Shown: piece after piece, positions 39,175-50,400 of the stretch
Layout of the letters: each line of letters starts with the position of its first letter
Numbering within the stretch: the stretch's first letter is position 1
DNA from: Symbiodinium natans
Taxonomy: Eukaryota; Sar; Dinophyceae; Suessiales; Symbiodiniaceae
Assembly (NCBI GenBank): GCA_905221605.1
Contig: CAJNDS010002479.1
Location: 27,501-91,500 of the forward strand
Length of the DNA stretch: 64,000 nucleotides
Direction of reading: 5' to 3'
The notes under the pieces: generated by a model
Told to the model about the DNA's origin: nothing
The model's database searches: none
The model's input: the letters and a program-made list of their open reading frames with translations, nothing else
Translations under genes and position numbers: made by a program

Positions 39175-40704
39175 GAAGAAGAACTCGGTCCGCTGTCTCA
39201 AGCGCGCGTCCCCGCAGCAAAGCTACAGGATGGACAGAGGCTTGTGGGGATCGATGCCTGCGTGAAAGCTTGCATGGGCTTGATCGAGAAGTACATCAAC
39301 CGAAGCGATGTGAGTCTCACGAACCGCGTGCCGCCCACCTGCGCAGCAAGATGTGCGCGAGGTGGGAAGACCACCTTCCTGCTAAAGCTTGGCGAGAGAC
39401 TGGCCGAAACTGAGTACCTCCCCATCTTTGTGTCCTTCAACGGGGAAAGCCCCGTCAAACGGCGGGACAACGAGCTAGCGGACGAGTGGCTGTACCGGAC
39501 TATTGCGTATGCGCTGCTCCCGGCCAACAGTTCGCTTCGTCAGGATGTGGCAGACGAATTCGGAAACAAGACGTGTCAGAAGTCGACTCTGCAATCCTAC
39601 TTCGAGTGCCAGAAGAACGTTGTTTTGCTAGTCGATGAGCTTAACCAACTGTTGCTGAGGGGCCCCACAAAAGAGGAAGAGAAAGCAGAGCAAGATGCCG
39701 CCCGCTTCATGAAAAATGTCTTCCTTGGCCCTGAAGGTACCTACATGGTCTTCACCTCCCACATTCAGTCCACGGGGCTAGACTTGACCCAGTACATGGA
39801 GGGCGACTCCGTTAGGGGGCTGGAAATCACAGGCTTGCCATTCGCAGATGAGCTCGGAGAGCTGCAGAACATGTCGCCAGCATTTTCTGGCTTGACGCAC
39901 ATGAAAGCAGCCTACTACTCAAGAGTCCCAGCACTCCTTTGGTCCTCGCACGATGATGGGTCTCTGCTCTCACAAAAATTATCACAAATCCGGGAAGACC
40001 CGCAACAGCACCTTGCCGCCTTCTTGCGCGAGGTTCTCGCAGGCACGTTGATGAGAGAGATGGAGGCTTTCAGGCAGCTCACGGACGGCAGCCAAAAAAA
40101 CAGACCAATATGGATCCCATGCTTCATGTCGCACTTCCTTATCCAATGTAGCAGTGTCTGCCCTGCCTGTGGTGTTCTTGGACGGTGGCTGCAAGGCATG
40201 CAAGCTGCAGAGGAGAAGGATGGCAAGGCGTGGGAGAAGATCATCGCCGTTGCCTTCGGCTTGCGCTACATTTGGCAGCAGATGGGCGGCGAATTGCACG
40301 GATGGCTGCATGGACATGAAGGGGCAGCAGTCCAGTGTCTGGATGCCAACCCAGCGGCGAAGAATGTCGAGGAAGCAATTCAGCAGCTGCCACAACCATT
40401 GCAGTACCCAACCCTGCAGCTGGTTCTCCCGAGCCACGCACAGTTCGAGGCAGTAGACTTGTTCGCTGTGAGGAGAGAGAGAGACAGTACTGACTTAGTC
40501 ATGGTGGCGCAGCAGAAGGAAGGCAGCGCCAGTGTCAACCACGCACGGCCACGGACTGCGAAGCATGCTTACTGGATGAGAGGATCGTCGACGCAAAAGG
40601 CAAAGACGAAAGATGAATGGATCCTGCCCTCGCAAAGCGAGATTGAAAAGTTCTTGGGACCCTCCATGGCAGCTGCAGCACCAGCCACCTGGCGGGACCC
40701 GTAG
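39175..40704 (+). CDS. P-loop NTPase + PD-(D/E)XK nuclease, RHS/Crinkler-like (3' exon)
   Basis: The exon probably begins after cttcgcag at 39174 in phase 0 and reads 509 residues to TAG. Near exon residue 60 is a Walker A variant CARGGKTT, where ARGGKT replaces the usual Gly-rich loop, a form seen in RHS/Crinkler NTPases. About 90 residues on is Walker B VVLLVDELNQL. The C-terminus has a PD-(D/E)XK-like nuclease: Trp-Glu in a helix (AWEKIIAVAFG), then FEAVDLF (metal Asp), then VAQQKEG (QxK). These fused NTPase-nucleases act as nuclear effectors or conflict proteins in oomycetes, trypanosomes (retrotransposon hot spot) and other protists. An open frame continues upstream to 38980 but looks intronic. 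Host function is unknown. Confidence 0.65.
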   Translation, partial: EEELGPLSQARVPAAKLQDGQRLVGIDACVKACMGLIEKYINRSDVSLTNRVPPTCAARCARGGKTTFLLKLGERLAETEYLPIFVSFNGESPVKRRDNELADEWLYRTIAYALLPANSSLRQDVADEFGNKTCQKSTLQSYFECQKNVVLLVDELNQLLLRGPTKEEEKAEQDAARFMKNVFLGPEGTYMVFTSHIQSTGLDLTQYMEGDSVRGLEITGLPFADELGELQNMSPAFSGLTHMKAAYYSRVPALLWSSHDDGSLLSQKLSQIREDPQQHLAAFLREVLAGTLMREMEAFRQLTDGSQKNRPIWIPCFMSHFLIQCSSVCPACGVLGRWLQGMQAAEEKDGKAWEKIIAVAFGLRYIWQQMGGELHGWLHGHEGAAVQCLDANPAAKNVEEAIQQLPQPLQYPTLQLVLPSHAQFEAVDLFAVRRERDSTDLVMVAQQKEGSASVNHARPRTAKHAYWMRGSSTQKAKTKDEWILPSQSEIEKFLGPSMAAAAPATWRDP

Positions 40705-41039
40705 GCTAGCAGCAAAGGCTGGCCGCGAGAACGGCTTTGCTCTGATGCTGTCCCCTGTTTGTTTCTCTCGTGACGTCTCACCACGCATTCCTTCGAGGCC
40801 CGCGTGCAAAGACTCGCATGTATTACTGAGATGCTGCATCTTAATGCAGGACCTCAATACCCAAGCCCGACCCTGCCCGACCCTCGGTCCAGGTCTTCCC
40901 CGAACACCTTGCGGGCAATGTAGCGGAGATTTTTGCAAACAAGAGTCGCGACGATTACGGGAAGGCTTTTGTTGCGGGGATCACGGGTGTCACGCCAGGC
41001 AGCGAGCCAGTTCCCCGCCTGAGCCTCAGACATGCCCTG

Positions 41040-41440
41040 GAGCCCGTTAAAGCTTGAGTCGAAACTCCTTAAAGCTTGCAGTTGAGCCCCTGAAAGGTGA
41101 GCCCGCAACCGAAAGCTTGCCGCCAGTTGACCTTAAAGTCCCTAAAGCTTGCGGCAAAGACAGAAACTTGCCGCCAATTTGCTGAACCTAAAGCTTGCGG
41201 TGAGCCCGCCTACAGCTTGCAGTCAGCCCGAAACGTAAAGCTTGCCGCCAGTTGAGGCCCTAAAGCGTGCGGTTGAGCCCGAAACCTGAAAGCTTCTCGC
41301 TAGTTCAGCCCGACACCTTATAAGCATGCGTGTGAGCACGAAACCCTAAAGCTTGGCTCCAGTTGAGCCCCAAACCTTAAAGCACGCGGTTGAACCCGAA
41401 ACCCTTGAAAGCACCTGCCGAGGCTGTGGCCTTCTGAATG
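41040..41440 (+). repeat. Degenerate minisatellite (CCTAAAGCTTGC...GTTGAGCCC)
   Basis: About ten irregular units of roughly 40-45 bp built from taaagcttgc(c/g)g, ccagttgagccc and cgaaaccc. Confidence 0.65.
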
Positions 41441-41654
41441 CTTGCTTGAGATTCTCACCCAGAAGTTGCAGAGTAACTTGTTTCTGCAGTTGCAGGTCCT
41501 AATGCTCCAATTGTCGGGAAGACTGGCCACCAGTTGAATATTCTTTGCAGACGAGAAGTCTGTTTGAACCTTTTGCGTCTTGCAGTTGAGCTAAAGCCTG
41601 GGTCGAGCTGGCATGGGAAGCGAATTAGCGTGAGCCTGTGGTCAGAAGGAGATC

Positions 41655-41875
41655 GAACAATGCCTGCCAGGCCGCACCATGGCCCAAAAGATTTTGCGCG
41701 CATTTTACGGGCACTTTTGACCCTTCTAAAAGCCAGCCCTAAGCCCTCAGGACCGCGTTTTTGAACGAGTTCCCGCCAAATCAGGGAGGAAGGACTTGCC
41801 CGCACAACCAAACAGCCAGAGGCCACGCCACAACAGAGGTCAGTTTTGAAATGCAGATACAAGAGAGAGACCTTG
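41655..41875 (-). repeat. Dispersed repeat, inverted copy of 19075-19290
   Basis: Reverse-complement match to 19075-19290 over about 215 bp with scattered mismatches. It lies in non-coding DNA. Confidence 0.75.
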
Positions 41876-42986
41876 CCTTTATTTGGCCCTTTCTTGGCTA
41901 TCTTTTCGGGGAATTCGGCCTCTAAAACTCTAAAAACTCAATTTGTACCTTCAAGTTTACAGACTGTGCTTTCTCCTGCATTTGCAGGGAAAACAGTGCG
42001 GTGTGTGCTTGCTCCGCGTTTCACACCTTAGCAAAACTAAATAGTTGCAAGGCAGCGGGTTCATGGCACGCCATTGCAGCGCGGCCGGGTATTGCTTCGG
42101 ACACAGCGCGCCTTGCTAAACAATTCTCGTAGAACAGCTGGACAGCCTTGATCAAATCAAGTTTTTTGTTTCATGCCTGGTCCGTTTTACATCAGGGTCT
42201 GTCAACGTGTTTGAAAACACAGCTGAGGCGCCTGGCTGAAATGCAGGTTATAACATCGTCACACAAACGTTTGTTGCATTGCATGTTTCTTTCCTCGTGT
42301 GCACCGAATCCTTCACCAGTGCGGAAAAGGTGTCTTGCAGTAAGCTGGGGGTTGAAGAGGCATCTAGAAATGTGTTGGAGCCTGCTTGCACAGAACATGA
42401 CAGACGTGGATGCCCAAAGAGCTAGTAAACAAATACTGTGTGTGTTGATGGTGTGTTGTTGTACGTGCCGCGGTCGAAATTTGATGGCCTCTTTTTGAAA
42501 GAAACGTACATGCTTTTGGTTTCTCAAGTGGGTCAGATTCATCTGATTGTGGTTGTTCAAAATACACCCTGACATACTTCGGAATATTTGCAAGGTGTAT
42601 TTTAAAGAGGGCAATAATGTACGTTTACTACTTTCGGAAAGCCTCATACGTAGCGCAACAGCTGTTTGAGCATGTGTCGCAAAGTGTTTGGGACTGGTTG
42701 CTGTTCGCTATGGTAGGTTACAGTCAAGTTAGGAAACCAAGTAGTAGTAATCGCGTGCATGCATGCTTGTAAGCACATCTCGTGCACATAAACATGCCCA
42801 ATAACGTCCGCACGAAGTTGCGTTGTCGTGTGTTGAGGGGTTGTGACCGTAGTCTCAATGACTCAATGGCCAAAACAAGTTTCGAAGATTGTTGATGTCT
42901 TTGTAAAAGGCATTTGGCACACAAGTTGCCACTTACAGCGATTTACCCTGCGTTAGTTTATGTGTCAAGGGTGTGGGTTTGGCGCC

Positions 42987-44042
42987 ATGCATCATGCGTT
43001 GCTACTTTCGACACTCGCTGTTGCAGCGGCAGAGCATTGCGAAGACAGGTCAGACACCAGTCAACTCATGCAGCACGCTTCAGCGCGTGGCTCTTTTGCT
43101 GTGGCGCAAGACCCGGAGAATGTCGGAGACGCTTTCGGGGATGGGACCATGATTTGTTTTGCAGACCAGTGTTTTCGTCCGTTGGACAGGCCCAAGTTCG
43201 ACTGGAAGGCTAAATGGTCCAGCTTCTTGCTTTCCAAAGGAGCCTCGGGGGGTATTGAGGATCCTCTGCAAACCTGCTGCCAAAGCTGCGACAGTGTTGC
43301 GGCTTGCAGCAACTCGGAGAAGGAGGAACACATCGTGGTCAAGCACGTTCTGCCCTTCATGCTCCCATCGGCACGGTCGAATCCCATATTTTTGGAACTC
43401 GGAGGTTTGGATGGCTGGAGGGAGACCAACACCTTCTTTTTGGAGAAGTGTCTGGGTTGGAAGGGGATGCTGATTGAGGCGAGCCCTGAGAATTTCAAGG
43501 TCTTGCATCGCAATCGGCCGAACGCCCTGAAGATCTCCAGCGCGATCTGCACCAACGCCAGCAGAGTGTTTTTCGGGGGTGGCCCAGCTATCGGCCACAT
43601 CTTGAACCGCCGTCCTGCGGGCCTGTCTCTTGCAGAGATAGTTACAGTTCCTTGCTCTCCTCTTCAGGCGTTCTTCGATGTGCTCGGAGTTGATGAGGTC
43701 ACTGTGTTCAGCCTCGATGTTGAGGGCTTTGAGCTGTCAGTATTGCAATCCGTTGATTGGCACAAGCTAACCATCGGAGCGCTGGTGGTCGAGGAGTTGC
43801 AGTTCGAAAGGCACACCAAGAAGAACCAAGATGTAAGGCAGTTGCTGAAGGAAACGGCCAAGCTTGAAATGTTGGGCGTTTCTTGCTGGAAGGAGCTGGC
43901 TTGTGATTCATATTGGATGAACCCGCGGCTGTTCGATTATGAGGCTGCACGGGAGTATCTTCTTCACAATCCTTTCCCCAGTGGAAAATTCCCGGGCAAA
44001 GCTCAAAGTGCTTGCTCCAACACATCGACGTCCGTGCTGTAG
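42987..44042 (+). CDS. Secreted FkbM-like SAM-dependent methyltransferase
   Basis: 351 residues from ATG 42987. This start gives a clean signal peptide (hydrophobic LLLSTLAVAAA, cut near AAA/EHC); an ATG nine codons upstream would bury it. After a Cys-rich linker (CFADQCF, CCQSCDSVAAC) comes a Rossmann methyltransferase: motif I IFLELGGLDGW (about residues 143-153 counted from the upstream ATG), then GMLIEASPENF, and the FkbM-type FSLDVEGFELSVLQS near 250-264. FkbM family members O-methylate sugars or small molecules, so a Golgi/ER glycan-modifying role is plausible. The gene appears intronless in this stretch. A telomere-like run and the copia insertion follow within 160 bp. Confidence 0.75.
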   Translation: MHHALLLSTLAVAAAEHCEDRSDTSQLMQHASARGSFAVAQDPENVGDAFGDGTMICFADQCFRPLDRPKFDWKAKWSSFLLSKGASGGIEDPLQTCCQSCDSVAACSNSEKEEHIVVKHVLPFMLPSARSNPIFLELGGLDGWRETNTFFLEKCLGWKGMLIEASPENFKVLHRNRPNALKISSAICTNASRVFFGGGPAIGHILNRRPAGLSLAEIVTVPCSPLQAFFDVLGVDEVTVFSLDVEGFELSVLQSVDWHKLTIGALVVEELQFERHTKKNQDVRQLLKETAKLEMLGVSCWKELACDSYWMNPRLFDYEAAREYLLHNPFPSGKFPGKAQSACSNTSTSVL

Positions 44043-44199
44043 GCACTCGCTGACAATGTCTTGGCGGCGAATTCATGTAGATCATGTAGTGAAACGAGTG
44101 AGCAGCCTTTGCTGGCCAGTGAAACAGGACTTGTATTTGCAACCATGCGGCAGAGTCCCTTCAACCCCGAATCCCGCAACCCCAAGCCTAAACCCTAAC
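44043..44199. other. Spacer with telomere-like word, copia target site
   Basis: Ends in cctaaaccctaac. The final ctaac (44195-44199) is the left copy of the copia target-site duplication. Confidence 0.7.
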
Positions 44200-44437
44200 T
44201 ATGAAACACTAAGGGAACCACAAGACAGCAACCCGAAAACCCTACCCCCGGGGGCCCGCCTGCACAGCCACAGCTGTTTTCTCTGCATGGGCCGAACATG
44301 CCTTGCGGAAGTTGAAGGCCTTGCGACGAGTCAAAAGGGGGTCCGGGTTGCCCTAGATGGGAGATGATTCTTGAATGCCAATACGAGGACCATCATAAAC
44401 ATCATACAAAGGACGAAGAAGTTCTCTGTGCTTCACA
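44200..44437 (-). repeat. 3' LTR of copia element
   Basis: In element orientation it begins TGTGAAGCAC and ends GTTTCATA (TG...TA). It is identical to 52545-52782. The last 28 codons of the gag-pol ORF, including its stop at 44353, lie within this LTR. Confidence 0.96.
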
Positions 44438-47400
44438 CTGGTTCTCCCATCTATGACAAACCTTCTGTTGGCTAAGCCATCTCCCTCGTCGCAGGCAACT
44501 GGAATAAGCAGCTGCGCAGCAATGTCTGCCCACCAAGACTTTGAATCTTGAGGCTTTGTAAGTATGTCGCCTAATTGAGCTGGACTCGGTACCCAGGCGA
44601 GGGGGAGCTTAGAGCTCCAACGTTCGAATTTCAATTGCTGGCGAAGAGCTGCTAGATCTATCGCGAGGCGACGATCCTGCGGGACACGGGGCACCCCTTG
44701 CTTGTGCAAGTGGTCATAGAGAGAGCGGCAGTCGCTCAAACAAAGGAGGGGCATTTTGGCCTGCTGCACCTCGATGATTTCGCCTTCCACCAGGGACTCG
44801 TAGAAGGACCTGACGTACTGTCCTCCTTCCAAACCTTCGACACAGGCTTGGGTCTCAGCTCCAAAGGTGCTCCTGCAAACTCGCTGTCCTGCTCGGCTTT
44901 TCCAGTCCACCACATTGACATGGCCGGCTTGACGTCCAATACTGGTCTTGTTGGCAAACAGGATCAATCCGCCAAGCTGGGATGCAACTCTGGAGTTCTG
45001 CCTTTTAGCCTTCCGCCCAGCATGAAAGGAAGGAGGAACGTCTCGTTGAAGGCCGGCAACCTTGTCGTCCTCATACAGCTCGAATCCTTCTTCACCGATG
45101 TCGCCCTCGAACGCGTTCGCCCAGGCGGCGTCGTGGTAGACGAGGGTGACCATGTTGTCGGGGTCCAGGGGATGGAACTCCAGGCCAGCATCTCTGTATT
45201 GAGTGGCTCGAATCGATAGGCTGTTCGTGAAGCGAATGTCTCCATAGGTCGGGGCTTTCTGGACTTGTTGAGCCAAGCTTATTCCACAAGTCAGATCAGG
45301 CCTTGTTTGAGCGGAGACCCAGGAGAGGGCCCCCACGAGTGATCTATTGTCGGCGATGAGGTCGACCCCGGCAAGGTCTTCGTCACGGCACCCCTTTGGA
45401 AGAGGCAGAAGGAACAACCTAGTGTCCACATAGCCCGTCTGGTTCACCCTGACGCTGTCCTTGGTGCATACGATCTCCACCCCGACATAGTTGAAGACAT
45501 CTTGTTCCCAGCTATCGATGGGGAAAGCCCGCGACAGCTGTTCCTTCATCTTCTCGGCTAAGCTTCCCGGGCCAACAACCAAGAGATCGTCCACATGCGT
45601 GCCGACGAATGCCACGGCGCGCCCGGAGAACTTTTTGCCATCCCACCTGCGAAGGGCGAAAACACAAGGGTCCATGGGGGACTGGCAGAACTTGAACACC
45701 CCGTCTTCGTGCTCAATCTTCATGTCGAGAATTCCACTTTGCAGGTCCTGCCACCACTCATGGGGACTAGTGGCAAGGCCAAAGATGTTCTTCTTTATCC
45801 GCACCAGTTGCCGTGGGTGTAATCCCGGAAAGCCAGTGCTGGGCTGGTGAAGAAAGAGTTCTTCTTCTCGCCTCAGGTACCCTCCGGTGAGGAAAGCACA
45901 CCTGATGTCGCCCGCAGAGACCGTCCAAGGATCTTGTTCTCGTAGTCCGTTGGCCAGTCGTTGCATCAAACAAAGCAATCCTGTTCGTGATAAGGTAGGA
46001 GCGTCGGTGGTCAACTGCGAGCTTCCGAGGTCGGGGTCAGTGTGCCCGGCGATCACAAGCCTCGATTTGCACTTCCATGGGATGTTCGGGGCGTCAGCTC
46101 CAGCATTCCTTCGCCTGGCCCAGTTCTTATCTTTATAGGCCCATCTGCAGCGAAGGATCCGGTCAGACGAGATATTTTCTCGTATCCAGTCACTGGTTTC
46201 GAGGGACACCGCCTCGAGCGCATCGAAGGAGATGTGTTCATCCCACTGCACCCTTTCTGCGGACTTGAAGAGCTCCTTCTGGTCATTGGGAATCTCGCTC
46301 CACCTCAGCTCCTTCTCTTGGCGCTTTTCCACCCCTCTCTTCGTGAGGTCTCGCTTCATGATCATGGCCTGGTGCGGTTCAGCGTCCCAGTCGACGTTTC
46401 CGGGCGCTGTCTTTCTCTTGAGTCGTCTTGTGGGCCTCCTCATCTCTTCTCCTTCGTCGGCTTCTAATACGACTCCTTCGCTTGCATCCAGAAGCGGATC
46501 CTCTTCAGCAACGGCCATCTCCTCGTCCGGATCGAGTTCGGTAGGCGAGTACCCTTGTAGGTCGAGATCTAGATCACTCACCATCTGGTCGCCGTCGTAG
46601 GTGTCATCCTCATCGAGGTCTGCCTCGAGCAGTCGGGCCACTTCGCGCTGGACGCCGCGCATTTGGAGGAGTTCGCCGACTTCTTCGGGTCCTGATGGTC
46701 GTAGATGTTCTGGAGCTGTCAAGCGACATCGCCCATTGCGGCTGATCCAGTAGTTACCGCCTTCATTGCCGACGACCACTGCTGGTCCGGCCCACCTTCC
46801 CCTTCGGCGGTTCTTTGGCTGGTGCCAAAAGTGAACAGGCTCTCCAATTTCATAGGGTCGCGATGTGGTCCTTGCTCTTTGCATCAAAGCTTTGCGAAGA
46901 CGATCGTCCCCTTGCGATTTGTGGAACGCGATTCTGGCTGCCGACCTCACCGCCATCTGTCGTTGGAATTTGCTCTCCGCCGACACGTCCCATGTGACCT
47001 TCTCTCCGGAGTCAGGGTCGAGGAGGTCCTCAGGCATGCGGGGATCACGACCGAAAACCCACGAAAATGGGCTGTGGCCGCAACGTCTCCGGAGTTGATT
47101 CTTCGCACTCGTCACACATGTGGCTGCGAGGTGGGCTTCGTTCTTGCTGATACTCATGTCATGAACGACTCTTTCCCAAATATCCTTCCACCAGGCTCCC
47201 TGTCGCTCGGTGATGCCTGCTTGCCAGTGTCCTTGGGCCGCCACATGCTTGACCTTGATGTTGTGCCAATCGCAAAGCCTTCCCAATCCTTTCTGTAGTC
47301 CTCCTTCTAGGTCCACTGACATCGTTGACGGAGGGCCGAAGGGTGTCAACCAGAAATCGTTGAACGCCCTTTCCAAGTCGGGAGCAGAAGTTCCTTTTAT

Positions 47401-50400
47401 CTCGACAACGACCTGGTAGGAGGTGCCCCAGTCGACGAGGTTGAGGAAGGTATGCCTGACATCGTCAACGTCATGAGCAAAGAGGAGGTCAGCCCCGACG
47501 CATTGGTTGAAGTCCAGCATTCGCGGAACCGTGCTGGGTCTCGCAATCTTAGGTTTGCTAGTGTTGTCGCAAACCTGACACTTCAGGCTTTTGGCAACCT
47601 TGAGGACCTCTGGTTCACATCCGGCTAACCTCAGATGTCTCACCAGATCTTCACATCGCGGATGACCTAGGTTCTGGTGGAGTCGCCGTAGGGCTCCTTG
47701 GACCAGTGAGCTCGCTGCAGTGTCGAAGGTGATCGCTGATCCGTTCCCGACAAAATCGGCTGGCTGTCGTTCGTCTTCTTCTGCAGCCTCTCCAACGACG
47801 CAGACACTGTACGGCGGGAAATCGCTCGGCACAGTCCGCTGCGCCTCTTTCTTTCTTTCGAGGACGACCCAAGCGGTATCCCCATCTCCTTGCCGGTAGC
47901 GGATGTACTCGGGGAACTTGTCGGCGATGCCATGAAGATCTTCTCCCTGAAGGACCACGCAGCCCCCATCGTCAAGCTGTCGTGAGATCAGTGCAATGAC
48001 TGCCTCGCACCCGCTGCTTGGTAAATCGTGCATGTGGAGACGTAACTCCCTAGGAGAGGCGGCACAGACGAAGTGGTAGGCGGTCTCCTGCCTGTCTGGG
48101 TCCGAATAATCTTCCCAGCTCATAGGTTCGAGGACGGCCTTCCCGAGGTCGACGGCTTCTGAAGTTCCATCTAGGCCGCCTATCTCGAACATCACGATGG
48201 GGTCGGGCTTGACCTCGGGCATGCCGAAGTCACACATATAGGAAGTGACCGCGGCGACGAGCGTGGTGAGGAGCACCCCAATCTTGCTGGCATTCGCGGC
48301 GAGAACGTTCCTTGTTCGCTTGTTCGGCTTCTTTTCACGTTGTCTTTCGCCTGATTGGTCTTGACGCCCTTTGCGAGGGAGAGGAAAACCGGTCTTTCTG
48401 AGGCGGTCACGGATTTCTTTGCCGATCTTAGTGATGCTCCTGGTGGTGTGGTACACAAGGCTCCACCGGTCCCCTTCCCAAGGGAGGACCGCATGCTTCA
48501 GCCCTGGCTTGAAGCTCTTGAAGTTGCCCAGGGTCGACTGCACGGTCCCGGGAATCCAATTGCCTTGCTTGTCCTTCTTCCATAGGAGATCTTGACGAAG
48601 ACCTTGCTCTTGACCCTCGATCTTTTCCTCAATCCATAGTTCTCCACCCTTGGTCTGTCCAAAGCTAATAGCATGGTTGTAGGAGTCGGGACTGTTGTTG
48701 TAGTCGCAATGCACACCGGCGGCGACATTGCACATCACCGACACCGATGTCCAAGTGGTGCCTTCTGGAAGATGGAATTTTCCGAAGGCATTAACATACC
48801 GAGCCACCCAGTCATTGGACTCCGTCGCCTTGGTAAGACCATGAACGCCACCATGGGTGAACAAGCCGAAGAGGGTATGCTCATGCGGGCGCTTGTCAGG
48901 ATCTTGGTCTTGTTGCTTGAAGGCACTTCCTCGACTCATGGTGCTTCTCAAAAGACGAGCGCCTTCCAAAAGCTCTCGACATGTGGAAAAGGAGAAGTCA
49001 CCGTTGACGTAGGCGTTACGGGCCTGGCTAAGCAACGGGTTGACAAGCGGCCCCTCGTAGGTTTCCTCGGCTTCGGCGATCAGGTAGGTGCAGTTATTCT
49101 TGGAGGCGAGGAGGATCTCTTCTTCGGTGATGCCATCTTGCAAGTCGAAATCACCACAGCATCCTTGGCGTCTTCGTCGCTCGCAGGAGTTCCCGGAATC
49201 CCTCACTGACGGCCATGGTCTGCTCCCGGATACCCGGCCTTGTTCTTGAGCACTGCAAGCTGGGCCTCGAGCCGCCTGATCTCCTCCAGGGCTTCCTCGT
49301 CGATCTCCGCCTCCATCCTGGTTGTCTCGGCATTCCCGGCTCTCTTCTTGTTGGGCGTTGCTTCGACGGGGATCACCCTCTGCTTCTCGGACATCGCAGC
49401 TGACACCACCGACCAATCGGTCCTTGTCGATGACATCTGATCCGATGAGCCTGTCGCTACCGCCGAGGTTCCCGGTCTGGAAGTCGGACTCCGAGGAAAA
49501 GGTGCTGACATGTCGCTCCCTGTCCCAACATAGCTCCGCTCCCTGGCCTTCTTGTCGTTCTCGTACCACCGGGCGAAGCGAACGAAGTCCGGGTCGGAGT
49601 TCGAATTGAGTTCCTGAAGACACCACTCCCCGTACTCCTTCGGAATCTCCTTGTACTGCAGCCCCTTCCACTTTCCGATGGGCATCAGGGTCTCCGCTGG
49701 GGTGTTGATGTTGTCGCGAATCATCCTCAGGAGGCTCCCCTTTGAGGTCTTGGAGACGAACTGAATTCCCAGCTCCTTGGCTTGTAAACGAAGCTGCTCC
49801 ATGTTCATCTGGTGAAGGCGGGTCATTCTGGCTCCAACTTCCTGGTGCGCTTGCCGATGTTCTTGAATGCATGACTTGAGTTCTTCCACCGACCAAGAGT
49901 GGTGCACCAGGAGACCCACCCGATTGCATTCTTCCAACAGCTGCGCTTTGGTCATCTTGCTGATCGCCGGGGGATTGCCGCATGCTCGAGGCTCCATCGG
50001 CTGCCGGTCGCGAAGGAGTAGGCAGGGGCCGACCGAAGCTCTTACTGAGCACAGTCCTTCCAATCCAAAGCAGCGGAAGTGTAGATTCGGAGTCGCTCTC
50101 AACCGTCCATCGGTCTACTACAGTTTCCAACCACCTCTCAGAACTGCAACAAACCGCTTCTGTGCTCCTAATGTCCCCAAGACTAGTCAGCAACATATCT
50201 CTCAGCATGGAAGAATGCGTGCGCCATGTGGAGGGATTGAACTGTGCCCTTCTCGGCGTTACATGTACTCGTATCCAGGCGTCGTCTCTTTCAACCCAGA
50301 AGTCCCCAGTGACCTTCGTAGCTTGCCACCAAGATAGGAAAGTACTGTGCTGGAAACGGGGGTGGATGAGCATACCTTTGACCCCAGGGTCTAACTTCTT

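Larger units (their letters stand above)
40705..42986. other. Gene-free region with minisatellite and dispersed repeat
   Basis: About 41040-41440 is a degenerate minisatellite (see separate entry). 41655-41875 is the inverted partner of 19075-19290. The remainder (40705-41040 and 41880-42980) is AT-richer DNA with only short frames lacking motifs. Confidence 0.55.
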
